Shown piece after piece: positions 51,451 to 60,167 of a DNA stretch of 64,000 nucleotides. Made by a program: the position numbers and the translations under genes. Position 1 is the first letter of the stretch; every line of letters begins with the position of its first letter. A model generated the notes under the pieces. It had not been told where the DNA came from. It was given only the letters and a program-made list of their open reading frames with translations, and made no database searches. Source of the DNA: G965205725 sp965205725 (GTDB taxonomy: Bacteria; Pseudomonadota; Gammaproteobacteria; Pseudomonadales; Halieaceae); NCBI GenBank assembly GCA_965205725.1, contig OZ242189.1, positions 2,852,001-2,916,000 of the forward strand, in the 5' to 3' direction.

Positions 51451-52809
51451 TTATTCAAACTCGCGAACAAGACCGCCAATGGATTCTTTCGCATCTCCAA
51501 ACAACATGCGCGTGTTGTCTTTATAGAACAGTGGGTTTTCAATGCCCGCAAAGCCCGAGGCCATGGAGCGTTTCAACACAAACACCGTGCGTGCCTGGTC
51601 AACATTGATAACCGGCATTCCGTAAATGGGGCTGGATTCACTTTCACGCGCCGCCGGGTTTACGACATCATTGGCACCAATAACGATGCACACGTCGATA
51701 TTTTCCATACGCGGGTTAATTTCATCCATTGCCAATAACTGGTCGTAGGAAACATCCGCCTCCGCCAACAACACATTCATGTGCCCCGGCATACGCCCTG
51801 CCACCGGGTGAATGCCGTAGTTAACTTCACAACCGTTACTTTCCAGAAGCTCCTGCAACTCTTTAACAACGTGCTGGGCTTGAGCCACAGCCATACCATA
51901 GCCGGGGATGATCGCAACATTACTGGCTGCTTCCAGTACATAATACGCGTCTTCCACGCTAATTGGCTTAACCTCACCCTCCACTTCAGTTGTGTCAATA
52001 CTCACAGAACCAAAACCGGAGAACAAAACATTCGCCAGAGAGCGGTTCATCGCCTTACACATAATCCGTGTCAGGATGATGCCACTGGCTCCTACCAGTG
52101 AGCCCGCCACAATCAAAATATTGTTGTTTATCGCAAAACCTGCGGCACAGGCTGCTAAACCGGAGTAGCTATTCAATAGCGAAATGACCACTGGCATGTC
52201 AGCACCACCAATTGGAATAACGGCCATGACACCAAATACCAGCGCCAATCCAACGATTAGATACAACCACTGCGGATTACCTGGCTCGTTCACAAACATA
52301 AACGCAGCACCCGCGATAGCGGCGACGATCAGGCTATTGACAATCTGCTGACCGCGGAACAGTACCGCGCCACTAGCAATGGTTTCACTCAGTTTGCCGT
52401 AGGCGATCAAGCTGCCGGTAAACGTGAGCCCGCCTATTAAAATTGACAAGGCAATGGTGATTAAGGTGAAGGTTCCATCACTGCCCCCCAGTGCAGCCCA
52501 GCCCACCAGCAAGCTGGCCATGCCACCAAAGCCATTAAAGAGCGCGACCATTTCGGGCATTGACGTCATTTCAACCAGGCGCGCCACAGCCGCACCGATA
52601 ATGCCGCCAGCAGCGATACCAATGAGTATCCACTGATACTCGACAATTCCCTGATCGAGCAGAGCCACAGCAACTGCGATTAGCATACCCACAGCAGAAA
52701 TAGAATTACCTTTGCGCGCAGTTGCCGGTGAACCCAATTGTTTTAGGCCATATATAAACAGTGCGCCGGAGAGGACATAGGCAAATTGTAATTGTATAAG
52801 CGTATCCAT
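51451..52809 (-). CDS. pntB: NAD(P) transhydrogenase subunit beta
   Basis: PntB carries the membrane helices and the NADP-binding domain III of the proton-translocating transhydrogenase, which makes NADPH from NADH using proton motive force. The 452-residue protein has nine or so predicted helices (about residues 5-260), then domain III with IPGYGMAVAQAQHVVKEL, YGIHPVAGRMPGHMNVLLAEA, VCIVIGANDVVNPAA and the C-terminal MASGFAGIENPLFY. It lies 3 nt after pntAB in the pntAA-pntAB-pntB order seen in organisms with a split alpha subunit. Confidence 0.96.
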   Translation of the reverse strand: MDTLIQLQFAYVLSGALFIYGLKQLGSPATARKGNSISAVGMLIAVAVALLDQGIVEYQWILIGIAAGGIIGAAVARLVEMTSMPEMVALFNGFGGMASLLVGWAALGGSDGTFTLITIALSILIGGLTFTGSLIAYGKLSETIASGAVLFRGQQIVNSLIVAAIAGAAFMFVNEPGNPQWLYLIVGLALVFGVMAVIPIGGADMPVVISLLNSYSGLAACAAGFAINNNILIVAGSLVGASGIILTRIMCKAMNRSLANVLFSGFGSVSIDTTEVEGEVKPISVEDAYYVLEAASNVAIIPGYGMAVAQAQHVVKELQELLESNGCEVNYGIHPVAGRMPGHMNVLLAEADVSYDQLLAMDEINPRMENIDVCIVIGANDVVNPAARESESSPIYGMPVINVDQARTVFVLKRSMASGFAGIENPLFYKDNTRMLFGDAKESIGGLVREFE

Positions 52810-52812
52810 GGC

Positions 52813-53100
52813 CTAGCCCTCCTTTTTCTTGAACATCGCCAGCATGCGATCTGTAACCAGATAACCGCCAACTACATTGATTGAGGCCAGTGCGACTGCG
52901 CCCGCGCCCAGCCAGTTGGCCAGGTCTTGCTGGCCGGTGCCGGCCAGACTTACGGCGCCAACCAGGGTAATTCCCGAGATGGCATTGGACCCGCTCATCA
53001 AGGGGGTGTGCAGGGTCGCCGGAACCTTGGTAATCAGTTCAAAGCCCAAAAATATGGACAGCATTAGAATGAACGTCAGAAAAACTTCAGCAGGTATCAT
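52813..53100 (-). CDS. pntAB: NAD(P) transhydrogenase alpha subunit, membrane part
   Basis: The 95-residue protein holds three membrane helices (about 4-22, 37-56 and 62-82) corresponding to the C-terminal membrane part of the E. coli PntA polypeptide. Motifs include TKVPATLHTPLMSGSNAISG, which is typical of this segment. Its start overlaps the pntAA stop by 4 nt, so the two halves are translationally coupled. The split alpha arrangement is common in alphaproteobacteria and many marine gammaproteobacteria. Confidence 0.94.
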   Translation of the reverse strand: MIPAEVFLTFILMLSIFLGFELITKVPATLHTPLMSGSNAISGITLVGAVSLAGTGQQDLANWLGAGAVALASINVVGGYLVTDRMLAMFKKKEG

Positions 53101-54242
53101 TGTGCGTCCCCCCCTACAATATTCTTGATAGTTGCATGCACCACTTCACCGGCGTGGGTGATGATGCAACCCGGCAAGATATCGTGCGCGAAATCGATCT
53201 TGAATGCTTTGCTTGCTTCGTCCCAGCTATCTTCCACCAGGTTATAGAGATTTGCGGCATACATCTGGCTCGCATCCCGGCACACTTCATTGGCCAGGTT
53301 GTCAATTCCAACAACCGTCACGCCGTTCACATCAACAATTTCATTGGCGACCGAGCCTTCAACATTGCCGCCGGATTGCGCGGCCATATCGACTACAACC
53401 GACCCAGGTGCCATGCCTGCTACCATGTCGCGGGTGACAATCACTGGCGCCTTGCGCCCAAACACTTGTGCGGTAGTAATCACTACATCAGAATCCGCGA
53501 TAGTCGCCTTCTGCGCCTGGCGTTGCATGTCGACCTGCTCCGGAGTCAGCTCTTTGGCATAACCGTCCGCGGTTTGACCGGTTTCACCCAAATCTATGTC
53601 GAGAAACTTTGCTCCCAGGGATTGCACTTGTTCAGCAACCACGGGGCGCGTGTCAAATGCGGTGACTTTAGCACCCAGCCGTTTGGCTGTAGCGATAGCC
53701 TGAAGTCCAGCAACACCCGCGCCAATGATAAATACTTTCGCCGGCTTCAGTGTGCCCGCCGGGGTCATCATCATCGGGAAAATTCTGGGCAGATACTGCG
53801 CTGCCAGCATCACCATCACATAGCCAGCCAAATTAGCCTGTGAACTCAGGGCGTCCATCTTCTGGCTGCGAGTGGTACGGGGAATCATTTCCATGCTGAT
53901 GGCTGTGACGCCCTGAGCCTTGAAAGCATTTATCAGTTCATGCTCATTAAACGGGTCGAGAAAACTGATGTGTACGCTGCCTGGTTTAAGCCGGGAGATT
54001 TCTGCCAGATCGGGTTTGCGCAAACGCAAAACCAGATCAGCACCTGCCAACAACGCCGCTCGATCACTACTGATTTCGGCACCGGTTTCCGAGTACTCGG
54101 CGTCTGAATAGCCTGAGCCGGTGCCCATGCCACTCTCTATGGAGACTTCAGCCCCCATACGAACCAACTTCCTGGCGACATCGGGAATGATTGGCACCCG
54201 ATTCTCGCCGGGATGCGTTTCCCGCGGGACCGCTATGCGCAT
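53097..54242 (-). CDS. pntAA: NAD(P) transhydrogenase alpha subunit, soluble NAD-binding part
   Basis: This is domain I of transhydrogenase, related to alanine dehydrogenase, and binds NAD(H). ATG 54242 (MRIAVPRETHPGENRVPIIP) gives 381 residues. Motifs: EMIPRTTRSQKMDALSSQAN, the NAD fold IIGAGVAGLQAIATAKRLGA with the following Asp in TAFDTRP, and the mobile loop region near ELTPEQVDMQ. The frame is open another 34 codons upstream but those run into the MITE at 54312-54450 and are not native. The promoter must lie in the 70 bp between the MITE and the ATG, or within the MITE. Confidence 0.95.
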   Translation of the reverse strand: MRIAVPRETHPGENRVPIIPDVARKLVRMGAEVSIESGMGTGSGYSDAEYSETGAEISSDRAALLAGADLVLRLRKPDLAEISRLKPGSVHISFLDPFNEHELINAFKAQGVTAISMEMIPRTTRSQKMDALSSQANLAGYVMVMLAAQYLPRIFPMMMTPAGTLKPAKVFIIGAGVAGLQAIATAKRLGAKVTAFDTRPVVAEQVQSLGAKFLDIDLGETGQTADGYAKELTPEQVDMQRQAQKATIADSDVVITTAQVFGRKAPVIVTRDMVAGMAPGSVVVDMAAQSGGNVEGSVANEIVDVNGVTVVGIDNLANEVCRDASQMYAANLYNLVEDSWDEASKAFKIDFAHDILPGCIITHAGEVVHATIKNIVGGDAQ

Positions 54243-54311
54243 AGCCCTACTACCCCTGTGATTTTTTGTGGGCGCCACTGTACCACAGCTATTTACTGAG
54301 AATGACGAATA

Positions 54312-54450
54312 GAGACCTTTGCACGAAAGCCATTTCACCTGCATGCTGCGTTAAAATCGTACTCAATCGGTCATTTATACCCATAAACTCCCTCATTCCG
54401 TGCGTTTTTGCCTTGCCTGAAAGTGAAATCATCTTCCGTGCAAAGATCTC
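54312..54450 (+). mobile_element. MITE, copy 3 (139 bp, TSD GAATA)
   Basis: It starts GAGACCTTTGCACGAAAG and ends CTTCCGTGCAAAGATCTC (one change in the right end), flanked by a perfect 5-bp duplication GAATA (54307-54311 and 54451-54455). It matches copy 2, inverted, almost base for base. It lies between the pntAA start, 70 bp away, and the 3' end of the PurD-like gene, so it may influence transhydrogenase expression. Confidence 0.88.
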
Positions 54451-54548
54451 GAATAAGTGGCATTCGCCATGTGAATAAACAGACTGACCGGTATCGGTTA
54501 AAAGCCTTCGGCTGCTTGACATTCGCCCCTGCGCGCATCGGCCAGCTT

Positions 54549-55976
54549 TTATCGGGCACGACTCTTAAAAGACCTTGCGAGATTGTTCATTTTTTTCAGA
54601 TTTTCTTCAGACCCAATATCCCGGCGGTAATCAAGCCTGCCTGTAATATGGGTCTCTATAGCCAGATTAATTCTTTTCGCTGCCTCACTTACCGTGTCTG
54701 CAACCGCACCGATAGCAACCACCCTGGATGTTCTTAATGTCTGGTATTGATTACCGCTTAAGTGTATGGCTGAGGCAAAAAATACGTTCAGCCCCATCGC
54801 CTCAATAGCAGTTCTGTCTATTGAAAAAGAAACCGTTTCTCTGCTTGCATCAGGGTACTCTGCGGCCACCAGATACTTGATAACGGAGGCCTGTTCGAGA
54901 AAAACGACGCGCTCTTCAGTGAGTGTTTTATCCCATAAATCCTTTATAAGCTGTGAAAAACTGCTTTGCAGCAGGGTCAATATGTTGAGCCCTTCGGGGT
55001 CACCAAAGCGCCCGTTGAACTCCATAAACTTAATGCCATCGGCGGTCAAAAAGAAGCCGGCATTCAAAACACCATTGAAAAGAATCCCCTTTGCTCTCAT
55101 CCTGTCAATAACAGATTGCATAACGTGTTCGCAATCCACAAGATCTTGCTCTGCCATAAAGGGCAGCTTTATCCCTTTGTCGGTAAAGCACCCCATCCCC
55201 CCGGTACCCGCCCCATGGTCGTTCTCGAAACGGAAGGGGTAATCATAGCTGGCGGGTGAGATAACCAGGTTTTCACCATCGGTAAGGCCCATGATGGTGA
55301 ATTCAATACCCACGAGTTTTTCAACCAAAAGCACCTGCTCGTCGGGCTTTTCGTCTAGTAAATGTGCCGCGTAATTACCGGCATCCTCATAGCTTTGCAG
55401 GTGTTCAGGCATGACCTTAACGCCTTTTCCGCCCGTTAAACCCTGTGGCTTTACGACAAGCTCCACCTGCCTTGCTCTAAATTCAGCAATGGCAACCTCG
55501 ACCTCTTCCCGGCTGGATATAACCTTGTAGAATGGGGTGAACTCAGGACACACGTCGTTCATCAAGTCAATGGAATACACCTTATCCCACTCAATTCTGG
55601 TTGCCTCTCTGGTCCCACCCACGGCTTTGATGCCAGCATTCAGTAGTGCATCTACGACCCCGTTGGCCAGGGGTTGATCGGCGCTGACAAACACATAATC
55701 TATTTCTTTTTCCCTGGCAAAGGCTGCAACGGTTGCCGGATCGCTGTGATTACCAATCAAATAGTCGCCACCAGACATCTGTACATGTTCAATAATGGTG
55801 GGATTTTTGTGCCCGATAACCGCGTATAATACGACCTCTTCTGCAAGCCTTACAGCGAAGGCGCTTTCTCTACCGCCGCCGCCGACGATCAGGAACTTTT
55901 CTCTACCCATGCCACGCCGCTGCGTGGCAGCGACACTCGCTGCTGCTTGAAAAACTGTCAGGTCATCGTCTGCCAT
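54549..55976 (-). CDS. PurD-like ATP-grasp ligase, archaeal type (phosphoribosylamine-glycine ligase homologue)
   Basis: The 475-residue protein has the GARS architecture: N-terminal fold FLIVGGGGRESAFAVRLAEE, the ATP-grasp segment VVKPQGLTGGKGVKVMPEH, GAGTGGMGCFT and the metal-binding MEFNGRFGDPEGLNIL, then a C-terminal domain with VVAIGAVADTVSEAAKRI. Segments such as VIGHKNPTIIEHV resemble archaeal PurD rather than the usual proteobacterial enzyme as I recall them. It has an extra N-terminal 20 residues (MADDDLTVFQAAASVAATQR); ATG 55976 has AAGGA 7 nt upstream. No other purine gene is near, and its codon choice looks more AT-rich than its neighbours. It may be a second, transferred ligase acting on glycine or another amine. 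Confidence 0.75.
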   Translation of the reverse strand: MADDDLTVFQAAASVAATQRRGMGREKFLIVGGGGRESAFAVRLAEEVVLYAVIGHKNPTIIEHVQMSGGDYLIGNHSDPATVAAFAREKEIDYVFVSADQPLANGVVDALLNAGIKAVGGTREATRIEWDKVYSIDLMNDVCPEFTPFYKVISSREEVEVAIAEFRARQVELVVKPQGLTGGKGVKVMPEHLQSYEDAGNYAAHLLDEKPDEQVLLVEKLVGIEFTIMGLTDGENLVISPASYDYPFRFENDHGAGTGGMGCFTDKGIKLPFMAEQDLVDCEHVMQSVIDRMRAKGILFNGVLNAGFFLTADGIKFMEFNGRFGDPEGLNILTLLQSSFSQLIKDLWDKTLTEERVVFLEQASVIKYLVAAEYPDASRETVSFSIDRTAIEAMGLNVFFASAIHLSGNQYQTLRTSRVVAIGAVADTVSEAAKRINLAIETHITGRLDYRRDIGSEENLKKMNNLARSFKSRAR

Positions 55977-56163
55977 GATTATTCCTTTGTTTTATCGACT
56001 TCGGCCTTTATCAACTTCGGCCTTTATCAACTGTTGCTGCTGGACTGGTTTTTGCTGTTTTGCTGTTTTGCTGTGTAGTGCCTTCGCTATCGAAGTTCTG
56101 CCTTTGCGCTCGGTTATTGCCAAGCTGCCCGGCAACACGCTGCATGATACATCGGGCCACACG

Positions 56164-56181
56164 CTTTCGTGCAAAAGTCTC
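56164..56181 (+). mobile_element. Possible solitary MITE end
   Basis: CTTTCGTGCAAAAGTCTC matches the MITE end CTTTCGTGCAAAGGTCTC with one change. A weaker match (CGCTGCATG) lies just to the left. No opposite end or target duplication was found, so this is an eroded copy or a chance match. It is about 40 bp downstream-side of the DMT transporter stop. Confidence 0.35.
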
Positions 56182-56219
56182 ACAAAAGTATATTCCCCCG
56201 GCGGCTGCCTGCCCTTTGT

Positions 56220-57119
56220 TTATGCCGTCTTTTGGCCCTGCGTCTGCTGGATAAGGGCAGCGGAAATAATGAACAGCAATCCGATCAGCGTGCTGCTCTG
56301 CACACTTTCCTGCAAAACATTGTGTATTAGAAGCAGCGAAAATAGAGGTGCGAGAAAAATCAGATTGGCGACACGGCTCACTTCGGTGGTTTTCCGCAGG
56401 GCCAGGCTCCAGATCACAAAGGTCATACCCATTTCAAATACGCCAACATAAGTGGCAGCCAGTAGCCCCTGCCAGGAATCTATCCACGGCTTCGAAAACA
56501 CCATACAAAGCAACAAACACAGCGGCACAGCTAATACAAAATTCAGGCAAAGTGCCACCACGGCATCGTCACGATTCCCGGTATTTATAATCCAGTAATA
56601 GGCCCAAACCAGGGTGCTGAGAAGCGCCAAAATGACACCGCCTGGATTCTCTATATGCAGACTGCTGAAATTGCCCTGAACCACAATAATCAGTACACCC
56701 ACATAACCGGCAACAGTGGCCAACCCACTTCTCAGGCTTAACGACTGTTTCAGCAGCGGTACCGCCATCAGACTCATGGTAATTGCCCAGGTGTAATTAA
56801 TAGCTTGAGCTTGCTGGGCTGGCAGCAAATCATAGGCCTGAAATAAAATCAGGTAGTAAATACACGGGTTCAGCACGGCAGCCAGCAGATAGAAGCGCGG
56901 CGCGGCGAAAAAACAACGCCTCAGCAACCCCAATTGTCCGCTCCACATCACCCATGCCAGCAGCACTAAAGCAGAAACCGCGGTGGCCAGCAGCAACAGT
57001 TGATAGGGATCGAGATACCGCAAGGCTATCTTGAAGGCTGTGGCCGCAGTAGACCACAGTGCCACGGAACACAGCCCGAGCCACATCGCCTGTCTATTGG
57101 AGTTTATTCGCTCTGTCAC
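56220..57119 (-). CDS. DMT-superfamily (EamA) transporter
   Basis: The 299-residue integral membrane protein has ten predicted helices in two EamA halves, starting at LGLCSVALWSTAATAFKIAL and with the second half around GVILALLSTLVWAYYWI. Length and layout match metabolite exporters of the YddG/RhaT-like group. The substrate cannot be read from the sequence. The frame is open from TTG 57146; GTG 57119 (MTERINSNRQAMWLG) looks more natural. The start region diverges from the NhaC gene, 54 bp away, so they share a short divergent promoter region. Confidence 0.82.
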   Translation of the reverse strand: MTERINSNRQAMWLGLCSVALWSTAATAFKIALRYLDPYQLLLLATAVSALVLLAWVMWSGQLGLLRRCFFAAPRFYLLAAVLNPCIYYLILFQAYDLLPAQQAQAINYTWAITMSLMAVPLLKQSLSLRSGLATVAGYVGVLIIVVQGNFSSLHIENPGGVILALLSTLVWAYYWIINTGNRDDAVVALCLNFVLAVPLCLLLCMVFSKPWIDSWQGLLAATYVGVFEMGMTFVIWSLALRKTTEVSRVANLIFLAPLFSLLLIHNVLQESVQSSTLIGLLFIISAALIQQTQGQKTA

Positions 57120-57173
57120 GACTTTACATACTACTGAAAGCGCCAAACCTGTACCACGTTGACAAATTCAGGC

Positions 57174-58664
57174 ATGCTAGCTCGCGTGAATTCCGAACCG
57201 AGAAATTTAACCCCGAGCCTTGCCGCCATGCCAATTTTGTTGCTGGTGACCATGCTGGCGATGTCTGCGTACTTGTTCGGCGCTGACTCTTCCCGCGGTG
57301 CCAACCAGATCGCATTGCTGTTCAGCGCCGGTGCAGTTGGCATGGTGGGTATACACCTCGGGATGAGTTGGCGCGACGTAGAGCTGGGAATATTGCACGG
57401 CATCCAGCTCTGCCTGGGACCGCTGATGATCCTGATGTCTGTCGGCATGTTAATAGGCTCCTGGATATTAGCGGGCACTATACCCAGCATCGTTTACTAC
57501 GGCGTCGATATACTTTCCCCGTCGCTGTTCTACACCGCCACGGCTCTACTCTGCGCGGTAACTGCCATTAGCATCGGCTCTTCCTGGACAGTCGCGGGCA
57601 CCATTGGTCTCGGCATGATGGTGATTGCCGCAAGTTTCAATCTATCCCCGGCAATAACCGCTGGCGCGGTGATTTCCGGTGCTTATTTCGGTGACAAACT
57701 ATCACCCCTATCGGACACCACCAACCTTGCTTCTGGTATCGCTGGCGTCGATTTGTTTGCCCACATCCAGCACATGCTTTGGACAACCCTTCCGGGCTTC
57801 GCCTTAACTCTGGTCGCGTTAAGTTTATTCGGTGGCGGCGAAGCCACGCCGCCAGAAGAATTGGCGCAACTGCGCAGTAACCTGCAAACTCAATTCAATA
57901 TTGGCCCACACCTGTTTATCCCACTGGGGATCATGTTTTTTCTCGCCTATCGCCAGGTTCCAGCGTTGGCGGCGGTTATGATCAGCACACTTGTCGGAGC
58001 AGTCTTTGCACTCTTGTTTCAACAGTCTGCAGTCCTGTCGCTGGCGGGGGACGCCGACATGGCAAAGGCGGCACTTTTGGCAAAAGGTGTTTGGCTAAGC
58101 CTGTTCGACGGTTTCACCTCAAACAGCGGCAGTGAGTTTATGGACAAGCTGCTGTCCAAGGGTGGCCTGTTGAGCATGTTAAATACCTGTGCTCTGATTA
58201 CCTGTGCGATGGCCTTTGGCGGCGCCATTGAGCGGGTGGGTATTTTGCAGTATCTGATCGGTGCCGCGATGAACCGCGTTCACAGCAATGGCGGGCTTGT
58301 TAGCGCAACGGTTGGCACCTGCACCCTGAGTAACCTGATTAGCAGCGATCAGTTTATCTCCATCGCAGTTCCCGGGCGTATGTTTCGCAACGAGTTTCAA
58401 AAGCGCGGCCTTTCCGCTTTGAATTTGTCGCGGACGCTTGAAGATTCCGCCACTCTGACCTCGGTGCTAGTGCCGTGGAATACGTGTGGTGCCTATATGA
58501 CGGCGACTCTCGGCGTGAGTACATTCACTTATGCACCCTACGCATTCTTCAATTACCTGTGTCCCCTGATCGCCATTATTTACGGCTATTGGCACATCGG
58601 CCAGAAACCTCTGGAGCCAGAACTGCGCGCTCAGGCTGACATTCAAGACCAGGCGGCTGCTTAA
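57174..58664 (+). CDS. NhaC-family Na+/H+ antiporter
   Basis: The 496-residue protein has about eleven membrane helices and the NhaC-type signature GAYFGDKLSPLSDTTNLASG, with the conserved Asp and Ser-Asp-Thr cluster. A repeat-like counterpart LEDSATLTSVLVPWNTCGAY lies in the second half. Members exchange Na+ for protons or, in MleN, take up malate with Na+ and H+ exchange. I chose ATG 57174 over TTG 57159. The thioesterase gene follows immediately at 58665. Confidence 0.88.
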   Translation: MLARVNSEPRNLTPSLAAMPILLLVTMLAMSAYLFGADSSRGANQIALLFSAGAVGMVGIHLGMSWRDVELGILHGIQLCLGPLMILMSVGMLIGSWILAGTIPSIVYYGVDILSPSLFYTATALLCAVTAISIGSSWTVAGTIGLGMMVIAASFNLSPAITAGAVISGAYFGDKLSPLSDTTNLASGIAGVDLFAHIQHMLWTTLPGFALTLVALSLFGGGEATPPEELAQLRSNLQTQFNIGPHLFIPLGIMFFLAYRQVPALAAVMISTLVGAVFALLFQQSAVLSLAGDADMAKAALLAKGVWLSLFDGFTSNSGSEFMDKLLSKGGLLSMLNTCALITCAMAFGGAIERVGILQYLIGAAMNRVHSNGGLVSATVGTCTLSNLISSDQFISIAVPGRMFRNEFQKRGLSALNLSRTLEDSATLTSVLVPWNTCGAYMTATLGVSTFTYAPYAFFNYLCPLIAIIYGYWHIGQKPLEPELRAQADIQDQAAA

Positions 58665-59105
58665 ATGAACTGGGATTGGGCAAACCCTTTTACCGTTGTC
58701 ACTACTGTGGATGATTCTGATATCGACGGCTTACAGCACACCAATAATGCCGTCTATGTAAAGTGGTGCGAAAAGGTTGCCTGGGCCCATTCGGTGTCAC
58801 TGGGGCTGAACCTGGATTGCTATCGGGAACTTGACCGAGCCATGGTAATCACCCGCAGTGAATTTGATTACCTGCAAGCCTCCTACTGCGGGGATACATT
58901 ACAGGTAGCAACATGGATTGTGGGCTGGGACGGCAAGCTGACCATGGAGCGGCGTTTTCAAATTATTCGCGAATCCGACGAGCAAACGCTGCTGCGAGCC
59001 CGTATGCGGTTTGCCTGCGTAGAGCTAAGCACAGGTCGGCCCAGGCGCTTACCACAGGCCTTTAAAGAAGGGTATGGGCCGGCGGTTTTGGAAACCTGGA
59101 TATAG
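58665..59105 (+). CDS. Acyl-CoA thioesterase, hotdog fold (4HBT)
   Basis: The 146-residue protein has the hotdog signature DIDGLQHTNNAVYVKWCE at residues 19-36, where the Asp/His/Asn cluster resembles the 4-hydroxybenzoyl-CoA thioesterase active site, followed by a long helix and the strands SEFDYLQASYCGDTLQV and LLRARMRFACVEL. Substrate is unknown. Its ATG follows the antiporter stop directly (TAAATG), which suggests an operon. Confidence 0.86.
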   Translation: MNWDWANPFTVVTTVDDSDIDGLQHTNNAVYVKWCEKVAWAHSVSLGLNLDCYRELDRAMVITRSEFDYLQASYCGDTLQVATWIVGWDGKLTMERRFQIIRESDEQTLLRARMRFACVELSTGRPRRLPQAFKEGYGPAVLETWI

Positions 59106-59134
59106 AGGCAAAGCAGTTGTTGTTGCACGGCCCG

Positions 59135-59232
59135 CCAGGAACCTGTCGGGTTTAGGCGTTCGTCACCAGGGAGAGACCGGCTTGAGCAATTTTTGGGGTC
59201 ATTTTGCGGCGCAGTCAAGTTCGACAAGCTAG
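59135..59232 (+). repeat. Dispersed CCTGTCGG-ended repeat, copy D (short form)
   Basis: This 98-bp copy starts CCAGGAACCTGTCGGGTTTA, carries GGCGTTCGTCACCAGGGAGA, GACCGGCTTGAGCAATTTTT and GGGGTCATTTTGCGGCGCA, and ends AGTTCGACAAGCTAGG. It matches the closing half of copies B and C and then jumps to the opposite inverted end. It sits between the convergent thioesterase and epmA genes; the epmA stop TAG is at its right end. Confidence 0.7.
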
Positions 59233-60164
59233 GCTCGAGACCAGTCAAACGCCAATACCTGGCGTATATCTTTGGCGCCTGAACTCAGCATCAGTAAGCG
59301 ATCAAGCCCCAGGGCAACGCCGGAACAATCGGGTAAGCCCTGGGACATAGCCTCCAGTAACCGCTCATCGACGGCTCTCACTGGCTGACCCCGTTCTAGC
59401 AAGGCTGCGTTGTCACGGGCAAAGCGCTGAGCCTGCTCTGCCGCATCGGTAAGCTCCCGATAGCCATTGGCCAACTCCAATCCATCCACATAAACCTCAA
59501 AGCGCTCGCCAACCGTATACTCTCCGTCTGCTGTCAGTTGTGCCAGTGCCGCCTGGGATGCGGGATAGTTGTAGACAAATACAATCCCCGGATTTGGCAG
59601 TTGTGGCTCGATAACATGAGTCAAAAGAAGATCCAGTAATGTATCTCGGTTGTCGGGCTGGAAATTCAATTCGGTCGCAGCACGCACACGTTCGGTCAGC
59701 ACCGCTATATCTGCTGCAAACGGATCAATATCGACATAATTGACAAACAAATCCCGATAGCTGTGGTAGCTGACAGGGCGCGATGGCAACACGGCTGCTA
59801 TTAACTGCGCGACCTCCTCCATCATCTGCTGCAAGCTAAAACCCAGCCGATACCACTCGAGCAGGCTGAACTCTGGATTGTGACGCGAGCCTGCTTCTTC
59901 CTGGCGAAAAGCCTTACACGTCTGGAAAATAGAACCACAACCCGCCGCCAGCAAACGCTTCATCGCGTACTCGGGCGAGGTCTGCAAGAAACGTCCTGAG
60001 GATTCCAATAATTGAAGATGAGGATCAGTGACACCCGCGCGCGCCAACAGTGGAGTTTCGACTTCCAAAACGCCTCGCCGGGAAAAAAAGTCTCGGATTA
60101 CTGAGAGTAATTGCGCCCTTGTCTCCAGCAAATTACGGGAGGCGCCGGGGCGCCAGTCAGCCAT
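59229..60164 (-). CDS. epmA: EF-P (R)-beta-lysine ligase
   Basis: EpmA (also PoxA/YjeA/GenX) is a truncated class II lysyl-tRNA synthetase that attaches (R)-beta-lysine to Lys34 of EF-P. The 311-residue protein contains the catalytic core but no anticodon-binding domain. Class II motifs include FRQEEAGSRHNPEFSLLEWY (motif 2) and SGVALGLDRLLML (motif 3). It lies 3 nt after efp, its substrate gene. The mutase partner EpmB is not in the window. Its stop codon is embedded in the end of repeat copy D. Confidence 0.94.
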   Translation of the reverse strand: MADWRPGASRNLLETRAQLLSVIRDFFSRRGVLEVETPLLARAGVTDPHLQLLESSGRFLQTSPEYAMKRLLAAGCGSIFQTCKAFRQEEAGSRHNPEFSLLEWYRLGFSLQQMMEEVAQLIAAVLPSRPVSYHSYRDLFVNYVDIDPFAADIAVLTERVRAATELNFQPDNRDTLLDLLLTHVIEPQLPNPGIVFVYNYPASQAALAQLTADGEYTVGERFEVYVDGLELANGYRELTDAAEQAQRFARDNAALLERGQPVRAVDERLLEAMSQGLPDCSGVALGLDRLLMLSSGAKDIRQVLAFDWSRA

Positions 60165-60167
60165 ATC

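Noticed and set aside
50957..51551. Minus-strand ORF of 123 codons across the 16-bp array after pntB
   Set aside because: It is created by the array lacking stops in that frame and overlaps the pntB 3' end.
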